A stretch of DNA of 64,000 nt, from the NCBI RefSeq assembly GCF_005280195.1, contig NZ_SZPR01000018.1:62001-126000 (forward strand), read 5' to 3'. The position numbers and the translations under genes are program-made. Shown here one piece after another: positions 33,978 to 41,970 of the stretch (position 1 is its first letter; every line of letters starts with the position of its first letter). The DNA comes from Streptomyces galbus. GTDB taxonomy: Bacteria; Actinomycetota; Actinomycetes; Streptomycetales; Streptomycetaceae. The notes below the pieces were generated by a model. That model was not told the origin of the DNA. It ran no database searches and saw only the letters and a list, made by a program, of their open reading frames with translations.

Positions 33978-34606
33978 ACGCCGTGCCCCCAGCCCCCCTG
34001 CGTCGCGCGCCCATGCAGCGACGCAGCGCCGAACGCCTGACCCGGATCCTGGACGCCTGCGCCGCCTTGCTCGACGAGGTCGGCTACGACGACCTGAGCA
34101 CCCGTGCCGTGGCCCAGCGCGCCGGCGTCCCGATCGGTTCGGTCTACCGCTTCTTCGGCAACAAGCGGCAGATGGCCGACGCGCTGGCCCAGCGCAACCT
34201 GGAGCGCTGGTCGGAGCGGGTCACCGAACGGCTGACGGCGTCGGGCGGCGCCGACTGGCGGGCGGCGATGGACGCGGTGCTCGACGAGTACCTCGCGATG
34301 AAACGCACCGCGCCCGGCTTCTCCCTGGTCGACTTCGGCAACCAGATCCCGGTCGGCTCCCGCCAGGCCGAGCCCAACACCCGGGTCGCCGACCGGCTCG
34401 CCGCCCTGCTCTCCGGCTACCTCGACCGTGCCGTCGACGAGGACCTGCGCCGCACCTTCCTGGTCGCCGTGGAGACCGCCGACACCCTCATCCACCTGGC
34501 CTTCCGCAGGGACCCGGAGGGCGACGAGAAGATCATCGCGGAGATGCGGGCGCTGCTGCGGGCGTACCTGGAGCGCGCGCTGGGGGGACCGCGGGCGGCG
34601 GGCTGA
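33974..34606 (+). CDS. TetR-family regulator coupled to a lipoprotein gene
   Basis: 210 aa; the ATG at 33974 overlaps the lipoprotein stop, with an internal ATG at 34013 as alternative. The HTH (RILDACAALLDEVGYDDLSTRAVAQRAGVPIGSVYRFFGNKRQMADAL) is canonical, followed by a helical ligand domain. From memory it occupies the place of S. coelicolor SCO1712, a TetR protein affecting antibiotic output; this needs checking. A palindrome 50 bp after its stop, before the molybdopterin enzyme gene, is a candidate target. Confidence 0.88.
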   Translation: MNAVPPAPLRRAPMQRRSAERLTRILDACAALLDEVGYDDLSTRAVAQRAGVPIGSVYRFFGNKRQMADALAQRNLERWSERVTERLTASGGADWRAAMDAVLDEYLAMKRTAPGFSLVDFGNQIPVGSRQAEPNTRVADRLAALLSGYLDRAVDEDLRRTFLVAVETADTLIHLAFRRDPEGDEKIIAEMRALLRAYLERALGGPRAAG

Positions 34607-34656
34607 CCCGGACGCAGGGCTCGCGCAGGCCCGCCGTCGGGGGGACTGTCGCCCAT

Positions 34657-34674
34657 GCATACCGGTCGGTATGC
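34657..34674. promoter_or_regulatory. TetR-type operator before the molybdopterin oxidoreductase gene
   Basis: GCATACCG-GT-CGGTATGC, 8-bp perfect arms with a 2-nt centre, lies 122 bp before the GTG of the oxidoreductase. The core ATACCGACCGGT, read on the other strand, recurs at 59722-59733 before the SDR/acyl-CoA synthetase operon. Confidence 0.65.
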
Positions 34675-34795
34675 TCGCGCCAGGCGCCGGCGCCGGTCCC
34701 CGCCGCCGCGGGCGTCCGGCCGTGCCCGCCATGACCGCCGTGCCCGCCGCAACCGCCGTACCGCCCACCGTCGCCGCGTCCCACCGGGAGGACCC

Positions 34796-37060
34796 GTGTC
34801 CCGCACCGCCCTGCGAATCTGCCCCCTGTGCGAGGCCACCTGCGGGCTGACCCTGACCGTCGAGGGGACCCGGGTCACCGGAGCCCGCGGCGACCGCGAG
34901 GACGTCTTCAGCAAGGGGTTCCTGTGCCCCAAGGGCGCCGCCTTCCCCGCCGTCGACGGGGACCCGGACCGGCTGAGCGGCCCCCTCGTCCGGCGGGACG
35001 GCGAGCTGCGCGAGGCGACCTGGCAGGAGGCGTTCGACGCGGTCGCCGCCGGGATACGCCCGGTCGTCGAACGGCACGGGCCGCACGCCGTCGGCGTGGT
35101 CCTCGGCAACCCCAACGTGCACACCGTGGCCGGCGGCCTCTACCCGCCGGTGCTGCTCGCCGGCCTCGGCACCCGCAGCGTGTTCACCGCCTCCACGCTC
35201 GACCAGATGCCCAAGCACGTCTCCAGCGGGCTGCTGTTCGGGGACGCCAACGCCATCCCCGTACCGGACCTCGACCGCACCGACCACCTGCTGCTGATCG
35301 GCGCCAACCCCCTGGAGTCCAACGGCAGTCTGTGCACCGCCCCCGACTTCCCCGGCCGGCTCAAGGCGCTCAGGGCCCGCGGCGGCACCCTCACCGTCAT
35401 CGACCCGCGCCGCACCCGCACCGCACGCCTCGCCGACCGGCACGTCGCCATCCGCCCCGGCGCCGACGCGCTGCTGCTCGCGGCCACGGCCCACGTGCTC
35501 TTCGAGGAAGACCTGGTCCGCCTCGGGGAGTTGGCGCCGCACGTCCAGGGCCTCGACGAACTCCGCGCCGCCCTGGCGGACTTCACGCCCGAGAGCGTGG
35601 CCGCCGCCTGCGACGTCGACGCGGACACCGTCCGGGCGCTGGCCCGCGAGCTGGCCGCCGCGCCCACCGCCGCCGTCTACGGCCGCATCGGGAGCTGCAC
35701 GGTGCCGCACGGCACGCTCGCGAGCTGGCTGGTGGACGTGCTCAACGTCCTCACCGGCAACCTCGACCGGCCCGGCGGCGCGCTCTTCCCGCAAGCCGCC
35801 ACCGACCGCACCCCGCGGCCCGCCGGACCCGGCCGCGGCTTCGCCCTCGGCCGCTGGCACTCCCGGGTGAGCCGGCACCCCGAGGCCAAGGGCGAGCTGC
35901 CGCTGTCCGCCCTCGCCGAGGAGATCGACACCGCGACCGAGCAGGGCGAGCCGATCCGGGCCCTGATCGCCGTCGCCGCCAACCCGGTGCTGTCCGCTCC
36001 CGACGGCGACCGGCTCGACAAGGCCCTGGACTCGCTGGAGTTCATGGTCAGCGTCGACCCGTACCTCAACGAGACCTCCCGCCACGCCCACGTCGTTCTG
36101 CCCCCGCCGCCGCCCTCCCAAGCCCCGCACCACGACTTCGCGTTCAACACCCTGGCCGTGCGCCACCAGGTCCGCTACAACCGCCCCGCCGTGCCGCTCG
36201 CCCCCGGCCGCATGGCCGAGACCGAGATCATGGCCCGGCTGGTCCTGGCCGTCACCGGCCTGCACGGCACCGACCCCTCGGCCGTCGACGACACGGTCGT
36301 CGCCCAGACCCTCGGCCGGGCCGTCGGGGACCCGCACTCCCCGGTCCACGGCCGGGACCCGAAGGAACTCGCCGCCGCGCTGACCGGCGAGGACGGCCCC
36401 GAGCGCCGGCTCGACCTGATGCTGCGCCTCGGCCCCTACGGCGACGGCTTCGGCGCACGGCCGGACGGACTGACCCTCGCCCGGCTGCTGGAGCACCCGC
36501 ACGGCATCGACCTCGGACCGCTGCGCCCGCGCCTGCCGCAGCCCCTGAAGACCGTCAGCGGCAAGGTCGAGCTGCTGCCGGAGCCGATCGCCGCCGACCT
36601 GCCCCGCCTGCGGCAGGCGCTCACCGCGAGCCCCGCCGCGCTGGTCCTCGTCGGCCGCCGCCACCTGCGCTCCAACAACAGCTGGCTGCACAACGTCCCG
36701 GCCCTCACCGGCGGTTCCAACCGCTGCACCCTGCACGTCCACCCCGCGGACGCCGAGCGGCTCGGTGTGCGCGACGGGCAGCCGGTGCGCGTCCGGGGCG
36801 CCGGGGGAGAGGTGACCGCCCCCGCGGAGGTCACCGAGGACGTACGGCCCGGGGTGGTGAGCCTGCCGCACGGCTGGGGCCACGACCGCCCCGGCACCCG
36901 GCTCGGCCACGCCTCCGCCGAGCCCGGCGTCAACGTCAACCAGCTCCTCGACGGCAGCCTGCTGGACCCGCTGTCGGGCAACGCGGTCCTCAACGGCTTC
37001 CCCGTCGAGGTGGTCCCGGTGGCCGAAAAGATCGAGGCGCTGAGCAGCGCAAAGCCGTGA
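34796..37060 (+). CDS. Molybdopterin-dependent oxidoreductase with N-terminal 4Fe-4S
   Basis: 754 aa from the GTG at 34796, with GGGAGGA upstream. Cysteines 9, 12, 16 and 44 (CPLCEATC ... GFLCPKG) bind one 4Fe-4S cluster. The bis-MGD domains follow, with NPNVHTVAG, GANPLESNG, DPRRTRTA, AVAANPVLSAPD and SNNSWLHNVPAL, and a C-terminal molydopterin-binding domain (LHVHPADAERLGVRDGQPVRVR). At the usual molybdenum-ligand position (about 140-155, TASTLDQMPKHVSSG) there is no Cys or Sec. No Tat signal, so it is cytosolic. Substrate unknown; it resembles formate dehydrogenase/nitrate reductase-like enzymes of unassigned role. Confidence 0.87.
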   Translation: MSRTALRICPLCEATCGLTLTVEGTRVTGARGDREDVFSKGFLCPKGAAFPAVDGDPDRLSGPLVRRDGELREATWQEAFDAVAAGIRPVVERHGPHAVGVVLGNPNVHTVAGGLYPPVLLAGLGTRSVFTASTLDQMPKHVSSGLLFGDANAIPVPDLDRTDHLLLIGANPLESNGSLCTAPDFPGRLKALRARGGTLTVIDPRRTRTARLADRHVAIRPGADALLLAATAHVLFEEDLVRLGELAPHVQGLDELRAALADFTPESVAAACDVDADTVRALARELAAAPTAAVYGRIGSCTVPHGTLASWLVDVLNVLTGNLDRPGGALFPQAATDRTPRPAGPGRGFALGRWHSRVSRHPEAKGELPLSALAEEIDTATEQGEPIRALIAVAANPVLSAPDGDRLDKALDSLEFMVSVDPYLNETSRHAHVVLPPPPPSQAPHHDFAFNTLAVRHQVRYNRPAVPLAPGRMAETEIMARLVLAVTGLHGTDPSAVDDTVVAQTLGRAVGDPHSPVHGRDPKELAAALTGEDGPERRLDLMLRLGPYGDGFGARPDGLTLARLLEHPHGIDLGPLRPRLPQPLKTVSGKVELLPEPIAADLPRLRQALTASPAALVLVGRRHLRSNNSWLHNVPALTGGSNRCTLHVHPADAERLGVRDGQPVRVRGAGGEVTAPAEVTEDVRPGVVSLPHGWGHDRPGTRLGHASAEPGVNVNQLLDGSLLDPLSGNAVLNGFPVEVVPVAEKIEALSSAKP

Positions 37061-37184
37061 CCAGCGGTTTTGCGCTTATTGCTCGCACGTCAACGTCTTG
37101 TTAACGCCGGACGACGGGTCCTAACGTCAACGCACCGCCGACCCCCAGGTGGGATGTTCAAGGGCGAACGTTAGGTATCCACTC

Positions 37185-38627
37185 ATGCTGACCCTCCTCG
37201 GCTTCGCCATGATCGCGACCTTCCTGGTCCTGATCATGCTGAAGAAGATGTCGCCGATCGCGGCGCTCGTGCTCATACCCGCGCTGTTCTGCGTGTTCGT
37301 GGGCAAGGGCGCCCGGCTCGGCGACTACGTCCTCGACGGCGTCACCGGGCTCGCCCCGACCGCGGCGATGCTCATGTTCGCGATCGTCTACTTCGGCGTG
37401 ATGATCGACGTCGGTCTCTTCGACCCGGTCGTGCGGGGCATCCTGAAGTTCTGCCGGGCCGACCCGCTGCGCATCGTCGTCGGGACCGCGGTGCTCGCCG
37501 CGATCGTCTCCCTGGACGGCGACGGCTCCACCACCTTCATGATCACCGTCTCGGCGATGTACCCGCTCTACAAGCGCCTGAAGATGAGCCTGGTCGTGAT
37601 GACGGGCGTCGCCGCGATGGCCAACGGCGTGATGAACACGCTGCCGTGGGGCGGCCCCACCGCCCGCGCCGCCACCGCGCTCAAGATCGACGCCAGTGAC
37701 ATCTTCGTGCCGATGATCCCCGCCCTCGCCATGGGCCTGCTGTTCGTCCTCGCGCTCTCGTACGTCCTCGGCCGCCGCGAGCGCAAGCGGCTCGGCGTGC
37801 TGACGCTGGACGAGGTCCTGGTGGAGGAGGCGGAGAAGGAGCCGGAGGCGGAGACGGTGCTGGTCGGTGCCGGGTCCGGCGCCGGCGGTACCGCGAAGGG
37901 CTCGGGTGCCGGCGGCCCCGCCGCGGGCTCCGGCCCCGGCGCCGGTGCGCACCCGGGAGAGTCCGGGCAGCCGGAGGACGACACCTTGCAGGGCCTCGAC
38001 CCCCACCGCGCCACCCTGCGCCCCCGGTTGTACTGGTTCAACGCGCTGCTCACCGTCGCGCTGCTCACCGCCATGATCATGGAGTGGCTGCCCATCCCGG
38101 TGCTGTTCCTGCTCGGCGCCGCGCTCGCCCTGACCGTCAACTTCCCGCACATGCCCGACCAGAAGGCCCGCATCGCCGCGCACGCCGAGAACGTGCTCAA
38201 CGTCTCCGGCATGGTCTTCGCCGCCGCCGTCTTCACCGGGGTCCTGCAGGGCACCGGCATGGTCGACCACATGGCGACCTGGCTGGTCGACAACATCCCC
38301 GCCGGGCTGGGCCCGCACATGGCCGTGGTGACGGGCGTGCTGAGCATCCCGCTGACGTACTTCATGTCCAACGACGGCTTCTACTTCGGCATCCTGCCGG
38401 TGCTCGCCGAGGCGGGGCAGGCGCACGGGGTCTCCGCCGTGGAGGTGGCCCGCGCCTCGATCATCGGCCAGCCGCTGCACATGTCCAGCCCGCTCGTCCC
38501 GGCCGTCTACGTCCTGGTCGGCATGGCCAAGGTGGAGTTCGGCGACCACACCCGGTTCGTGGTGAAGTGGGCGGCGCTGACCTCGCTCGTGGTGCTCGGC
38601 GCCGCAGTCCTGTTCGGCATCGTCTGA
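37185..38627 (+). CDS. Citrate-metal:proton symporter, CitMHS family
   Basis: 480 aa from the ATG at 37185 (MLTLLGFAMIATFLVLIML); an ATG/GTG earlier in frame lacks membrane character. About twelve helices in two halves, with SLDGDGSTTFMITVSAMYPLYK and GVMNTLPWGGPTARAATAL in the first and YFMSNDGFYFGILPVLAE and IIGQPLHMSSPLVPA in the second. These are CitM/CitH signature loops. A long Gly/Ala-rich cytosolic loop (about 215-285) splits the halves. It takes up citrate complexed with Mg or Ca. The leader contains ACGTCAACG twice, perhaps a response-regulator site; no two-component system is adjacent. Confidence 0.92.
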   Translation: MLTLLGFAMIATFLVLIMLKKMSPIAALVLIPALFCVFVGKGARLGDYVLDGVTGLAPTAAMLMFAIVYFGVMIDVGLFDPVVRGILKFCRADPLRIVVGTAVLAAIVSLDGDGSTTFMITVSAMYPLYKRLKMSLVVMTGVAAMANGVMNTLPWGGPTARAATALKIDASDIFVPMIPALAMGLLFVLALSYVLGRRERKRLGVLTLDEVLVEEAEKEPEAETVLVGAGSGAGGTAKGSGAGGPAAGSGPGAGAHPGESGQPEDDTLQGLDPHRATLRPRLYWFNALLTVALLTAMIMEWLPIPVLFLLGAALALTVNFPHMPDQKARIAAHAENVLNVSGMVFAAAVFTGVLQGTGMVDHMATWLVDNIPAGLGPHMAVVTGVLSIPLTYFMSNDGFYFGILPVLAEAGQAHGVSAVEVARASIIGQPLHMSSPLVPAVYVLVGMAKVEFGDHTRFVVKWAALTSLVVLGAAVLFGIV

Positions 38628-38695
38628 CCTCCCCTCCCGGACACCCCACGGACCACCGACGGACCACCGACGGTTCACCCCACGGAGGAAGACCC

Positions 38696-39925
38696 ATGGC
38701 GCCCGGTGGGAACCGCGGCTGGCTGCTCCGCCTCGTCATCGCCTTCGGCTGCGCGCAGGGGGCGGTGTCGATGGCCCGGCCCGCCGTCTCCTACCGGGCG
38801 CTCGCGCTGGGCGCCGACGAGCGGGCGGTCGGCGTCATCGCCGGTGTCTACGCCCTGTTCCCGCTGTTCGCGGCGGTCCCGCTGGGCCGGCGCACCGACC
38901 ACGGCCGCTGCGCGCCCCTGCTGCCGGTGGGCGTGGTCCTCATCGCGGGGGGCTGCGCGCTCAGCGGCCTCACCGGGTCCCTCGTGGCGATGGCCCTGTG
39001 GAGCGGGGTGATGGGGCTGGGCCACCTGTGCTTCGTGATCGGCGCCCAGTCACTGGTCGCCCGGCAGTCCGCGCCGCACGAACAGGACCGCAACTTCGGG
39101 CACTTCACCATCGGCGCCTCCCTCGGCCAGCTGGCCGGGCCGATCGCCGCGGGCGGGCTGATCGGCGGGCCGGACCGGGCCGGCAGCAGCGCGCTCGCCC
39201 TGCTGGTCGCGGGGGCGGGCGCGGCGGTGGCGTTCACCTCGCTGTGGCGCATCGAGGACGACACGGCCGCCAAGAACCGTACCGCAGGCGGCAGTCGGGT
39301 CCCGGTGGGCCGCATCCTGCGCACCCGGGGCGTGCCCGCCGGCATCCTGGTGAGCCTGTCGGTGCTGTCCGCGACCGACATCCTCACCGCCTACCTGCCG
39401 GTGGTCGGCGAGCACCGGGGCATCGCCCCGTCGGTGGTGGGCGTCCTGCTGAGCGTGCGCGCGGCGGCCTCGATCGCCTGCCGCCTGGTCCTCACGCCCC
39501 TGCTGCGGCTGCTCGGCCGCACCGCGCTGCTGGTGGTGACCTGCGCGCTGGCGGCCCTGTTGTGCGCGGGCGTCGCGCTGCCCGTGCCGGTGTGGGCGCT
39601 GGGCGCGATGCTCGCGGTGCTGGGCTTCTGCCTCGGGGTGGGGCAGCCGCTGTCGATGACGACGGTCGTGCAGGCCGCGCCCGAGGACGCCCGGTCCACC
39701 GCCCTCGCGCTGCGGCTGACCGGCAACCGGCTCGGGCAGGCCGCCGCCCCCGCGGGCGCGGGCCTGATCGCCGGCCTCGCGGGCGTGGCGGCCCCGTTCG
39801 TGCTGCTGGGGGCGCTGCTGCTCCTGTCGGCGGGGGTGGCGCTGCGCGCGCCGGGGACGGCGCCGCGCCCGGAGGCGGGGGAGCGGCGCGGGCGGCCGGG
39901 ACTGCGCCGTACGAGCGATATCTGA
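38696..39925 (+). CDS. Major facilitator superfamily transporter
   Basis: 409 aa with about twelve helices. The A motif appears as GRRTDHGRCAPLL (about 62-74), and R/G-rich loops fit the drug:H+ antiporter group. GGAGGAA precedes the ATG. It starts 68 bp after the citrate symporter and probably shares its transcript. Substrate unknown; an exporter of small molecules is most likely. Confidence 0.87.
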   Translation: MAPGGNRGWLLRLVIAFGCAQGAVSMARPAVSYRALALGADERAVGVIAGVYALFPLFAAVPLGRRTDHGRCAPLLPVGVVLIAGGCALSGLTGSLVAMALWSGVMGLGHLCFVIGAQSLVARQSAPHEQDRNFGHFTIGASLGQLAGPIAAGGLIGGPDRAGSSALALLVAGAGAAVAFTSLWRIEDDTAAKNRTAGGSRVPVGRILRTRGVPAGILVSLSVLSATDILTAYLPVVGEHRGIAPSVVGVLLSVRAAASIACRLVLTPLLRLLGRTALLVVTCALAALLCAGVALPVPVWALGAMLAVLGFCLGVGQPLSMTTVVQAAPEDARSTALALRLTGNRLGQAAAPAGAGLIAGLAGVAAPFVLLGALLLLSAGVALRAPGTAPRPEAGERRGRPGLRRTSDI

Positions 39926-39931
39926 CGGCGT

Positions 39932-39959
39932 GCCGCGCGTCGCTGCCGCGACGCGCGGG
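39932..39959 (+). terminator. Hairpin terminator after the MFS gene
   Basis: CCGCGCGTCGC pairs with GCGACGCGCGG around a 4-5 nt loop (39933-39958), seven bases past the MFS stop. Confidence 0.65.
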
Positions 39960-40027
39960 GGTGCATGGCAGAGAGTCCGAGGCGAAAGAGCGATTTGTAT
40001 GAAAATCGTCCTGACTCGGAGGAATGC

Positions 40028-40681
40028 ATGCCCACCCTGACACTTCCACGCCCCCACGGCTCCCGCGTCGGTGCCGCCGTCCTCCTCACCGCCCTCGCGG
40101 CCTCCGGCGCGTCGTTCCTCGCGGCGCCCGCCGCCGTCGCCCAGGGCGAGGCCGGTGACATCCGGGTCCACCGCGAGCAGGTGCCCTTCGGCGTCTCCAA
40201 GGACGACCCGCTGGTCTGCCGCTTCTACCTGGACGCGGTCAACTTCGACACGCTGCCGACCATCGCGTACACGATCCTCGCGCAGCCCCCGCTGCCCACC
40301 GCCGCCACCGTCACCGGCACCATCCCGCTCGCGGGCGGCGCCGGGCACACCGACCCGCTGGGGCTGGCCGACGGCCAGTACAAGATCACGTGGATCGTCG
40401 CGGGCGTCCCCAAGGAGAAGGTCTTCCGGGTCAACTGCCACGACGGCAAGCACGAGGGCGAGCAGGGCCCCGGGGAGATCCAGGACAAGCAGGGCGACGC
40501 GGGCTGGGGCCAGGGCGAGCAGGGCGGCCCCAAGGGCGGTGTGCACGCGGGCGGCGGCGGCCTCGTCGACACCGCGGCCGCCTACAGCCCGGTGGCCGCC
40601 GCGGCGGGGGTCGGTGTCGTAGCGGTCGGCGCCGCCCTGTACGTCCGCAAGACGCGCCGGCGCACCCATGGTGCCGCCTAG
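40028..40681 (+). CDS. Secreted, C-terminally membrane-anchored protein
   Basis: 217 aa from the ATG at 40028 (GGAGGAA upstream). The signal peptide ends near PAAVA-QGEAG (about 40). The outside domain (about 45-140) has one cysteine pair (LVCRFY/RVNCHD) and beta-sandwich-like strands. A Gly/Gln-rich linker follows, then a helix (SPVAAAAGVGVVAVGAALYV) with a basic tail. There is no LAXTG motif, so it is anchored by the helix rather than by the downstream sortase, with whose gene it overlaps by 14 bp. Function unknown; coupling suggests a surface role with the sortase. Confidence 0.8.
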   Translation: MPTLTLPRPHGSRVGAAVLLTALAASGASFLAAPAAVAQGEAGDIRVHREQVPFGVSKDDPLVCRFYLDAVNFDTLPTIAYTILAQPPLPTAATVTGTIPLAGGAGHTDPLGLADGQYKITWIVAGVPKEKVFRVNCHDGKHEGEQGPGEIQDKQGDAGWGQGEQGGPKGGVHAGGGGLVDTAAAYSPVAAAAGVGVVAVGAALYVRKTRRRTHGAA

Positions 40682-41744
40682 GCCGCGTCCGCAGGGTCCC
40701 TCGCCCGGAGGAGGCGGCCCCGGCCCCGCGGCGTCCGGCAGCCGCTCCCGCCGCCCCGGGCGAACCTCCGAGTACGGCCCGTACGCGGGCGTCCGCCCGG
40801 CACGCCGGGAGTACGCACCGGACGCGGCGGAGCCCGTCCTGCGGGCGGACGACGCGACGTCACGGACCCGGCCTCGGCGCAGACGCCGGCCGTGGCACCG
40901 GACGCGTGCCTTCCGCCTCACCAGGACGGCCGTGCTGGCGGTCGTCCTGGTGACGGCGGGGGTGCGGTGCGGGGGTGACGACCGGCCGTCCGTGCCCCAG
41001 CGGGCGGAGGCCGCGGGCGCCCCGGGCCGCGCCGACGCCCGCGGGGACCCGCTCCCCGGGGAGACCGACGACGACGGCGCGCGGCCCACCCGGGCCGGTT
41101 CGGCGTCCCCCGCGCGGGGCGCCGCGGCGAGCCGTTCCCCGGCCGGGACGGCGAGCCCCTCCCCGGCGCCGTCCGCGTCCCGGTCCAAGGCCGGCCCGAG
41201 CACCGGTGCCACCGCGTCCGGCACCGCGGCGGGCGGCAAGGGGCGGGCGGACGCGAAGGCCGCGGGCAAGCCCCCCGCGACCCCGCTGCCCCCGTCCCGG
41301 CCGACCACCTTCGGCGTCCCCGCGCTGGGCATCAAGGCGCCCGTCATCGGCCTGCGGCTCGACGACCACCGGCAGTTGTCGACACCGCCGGTCGACCGGC
41401 CCAAGCTCGTCGGCTGGTACCAGGCCGGGCCCACCCCCGGCGCACCCGGCACCGCCATCGCCGTCGGCCACCGCGACACCACGACGGGACCCGCCGTCTT
41501 CGCCGCGCTGGCCGAGGTGAAGCCCGGCAACCACATCGAGGTCGGGCGCGCGGACGGCCGGACGGCCGTCTACACGGTGGACCGCGTGCGGGTGTTCGAC
41601 AAGTCCGGGTTCCCCGACAAGGAGGTCTACGGCCCGTCCAAGCGCGCCGAACTGCGGGTGATCACCTGCGGGGGCCTGTTCACCCGGCGCACCGGCTACA
41701 CCAGCAACGTGGTGGTCTTCGCCCACCTGACCGCCGTGAAATGA
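40668..41744 (+). CDS. Class F sortase with repeat-derived N-terminal tail
   Basis: 358 aa. A cytosolic Arg-rich tail (1-83), one membrane helix (AVLAVVLVTAGVRCGG, about 85-100), a Pro/Ala/Ser linker, then the sortase domain (about 205-358). Catalytic residues are His in TAIAVGHRDT, Cys in LRVITCGG and Arg in LFTRRTGYTSNVVVF. Class F sortases of actinobacteria are solitary and cleave LPXTG-like signals. Residues about 19-67 are encoded by sequence 86 percent identical over 147 gapless bases (counted by hand) to a MITE at 59541-59687, so the tail appears recruited from a repeat. The start overlaps the upstream gene. Confidence 0.9.
   Translation: MVPPRPRPQGPSPGGGGPGPAASGSRSRRPGRTSEYGPYAGVRPARREYAPDAAEPVLRADDATSRTRPRRRRRPWHRTRAFRLTRTAVLAVVLVTAGVRCGGDDRPSVPQRAEAAGAPGRADARGDPLPGETDDDGARPTRAGSASPARGAAASRSPAGTASPSPAPSASRSKAGPSTGATASGTAAGGKGRADAKAAGKPPATPLPPSRPTTFGVPALGIKAPVIGLRLDDHRQLSTPPVDRPKLVGWYQAGPTPGAPGTAIAVGHRDTTTGPAVFAALAEVKPGNHIEVGRADGRTAVYTVDRVRVFDKSGFPDKEVYGPSKRAELRVITCGGLFTRRTGYTSNVVVFAHLTAVK
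40723..40869. repeat. MITE-related repeat inside the sortase coding region
   Basis: Aligns without gaps to 59541-59687 (126 of 147 positions identical by hand count). The right terminal repeat is degenerate (GACGTCACGGACC instead of GACATCGCGGACA) and the left terminal repeat is missing. It is in frame with the sortase and has no stop in that frame. Confidence 0.8.
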
Positions 41745-41893
41745 CCGGACGGTGGGGACGGTCCCGCGCCGCCCCACCGCCCCGGCCCGCCGAACCACGG
41801 CGTCCGCTTTCTCATCCCTCGGACCGGACCGCCCGATTCCTCGTCGCCTCTCTTCCCCGGCCGCGCACAGTCCGTTAACTTCCGTGACTCATA

Positions 41894-41918
41894 CGCCCCG
41901 TACGACCCGCACGGGGCG
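41894..41918. promoter_or_regulatory. Inverted repeat before the ABC ATPase gene
   Basis: CGCCCCGT-N9-ACGGGGCG, 8-bp arms, in the 226-bp gap between sortase and ATPase genes; could be an operator or leader hairpin. A weak stem GGTGGGG/CCCCACC at 41751-41778 may end the sortase mRNA. Confidence 0.45.
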
Positions 41919-41970
41919 GCCCAGACCGCGGAGCACCAAGGGTCTGTCGTTTGGATCGGGGACGACTCTC

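Noticed and set aside
33827-36910. A 1027-residue antisense frame over the molybdopterin enzyme
   Set aside because: Compositional shadow with no recognisable motif.
40678-40863. Minus-strand frame in the sortase repeat resembling one at 59.5 kb
   Set aside because: The resemblance comes from DNA homology of the MITE copies, not from a conserved protein.
36901-41744. A biosynthetic or secretion cluster around sortase, MFS and citrate genes
   Set aside because: The genes have separate terminators and unrelated functions; no core biosynthetic enzymes are present.
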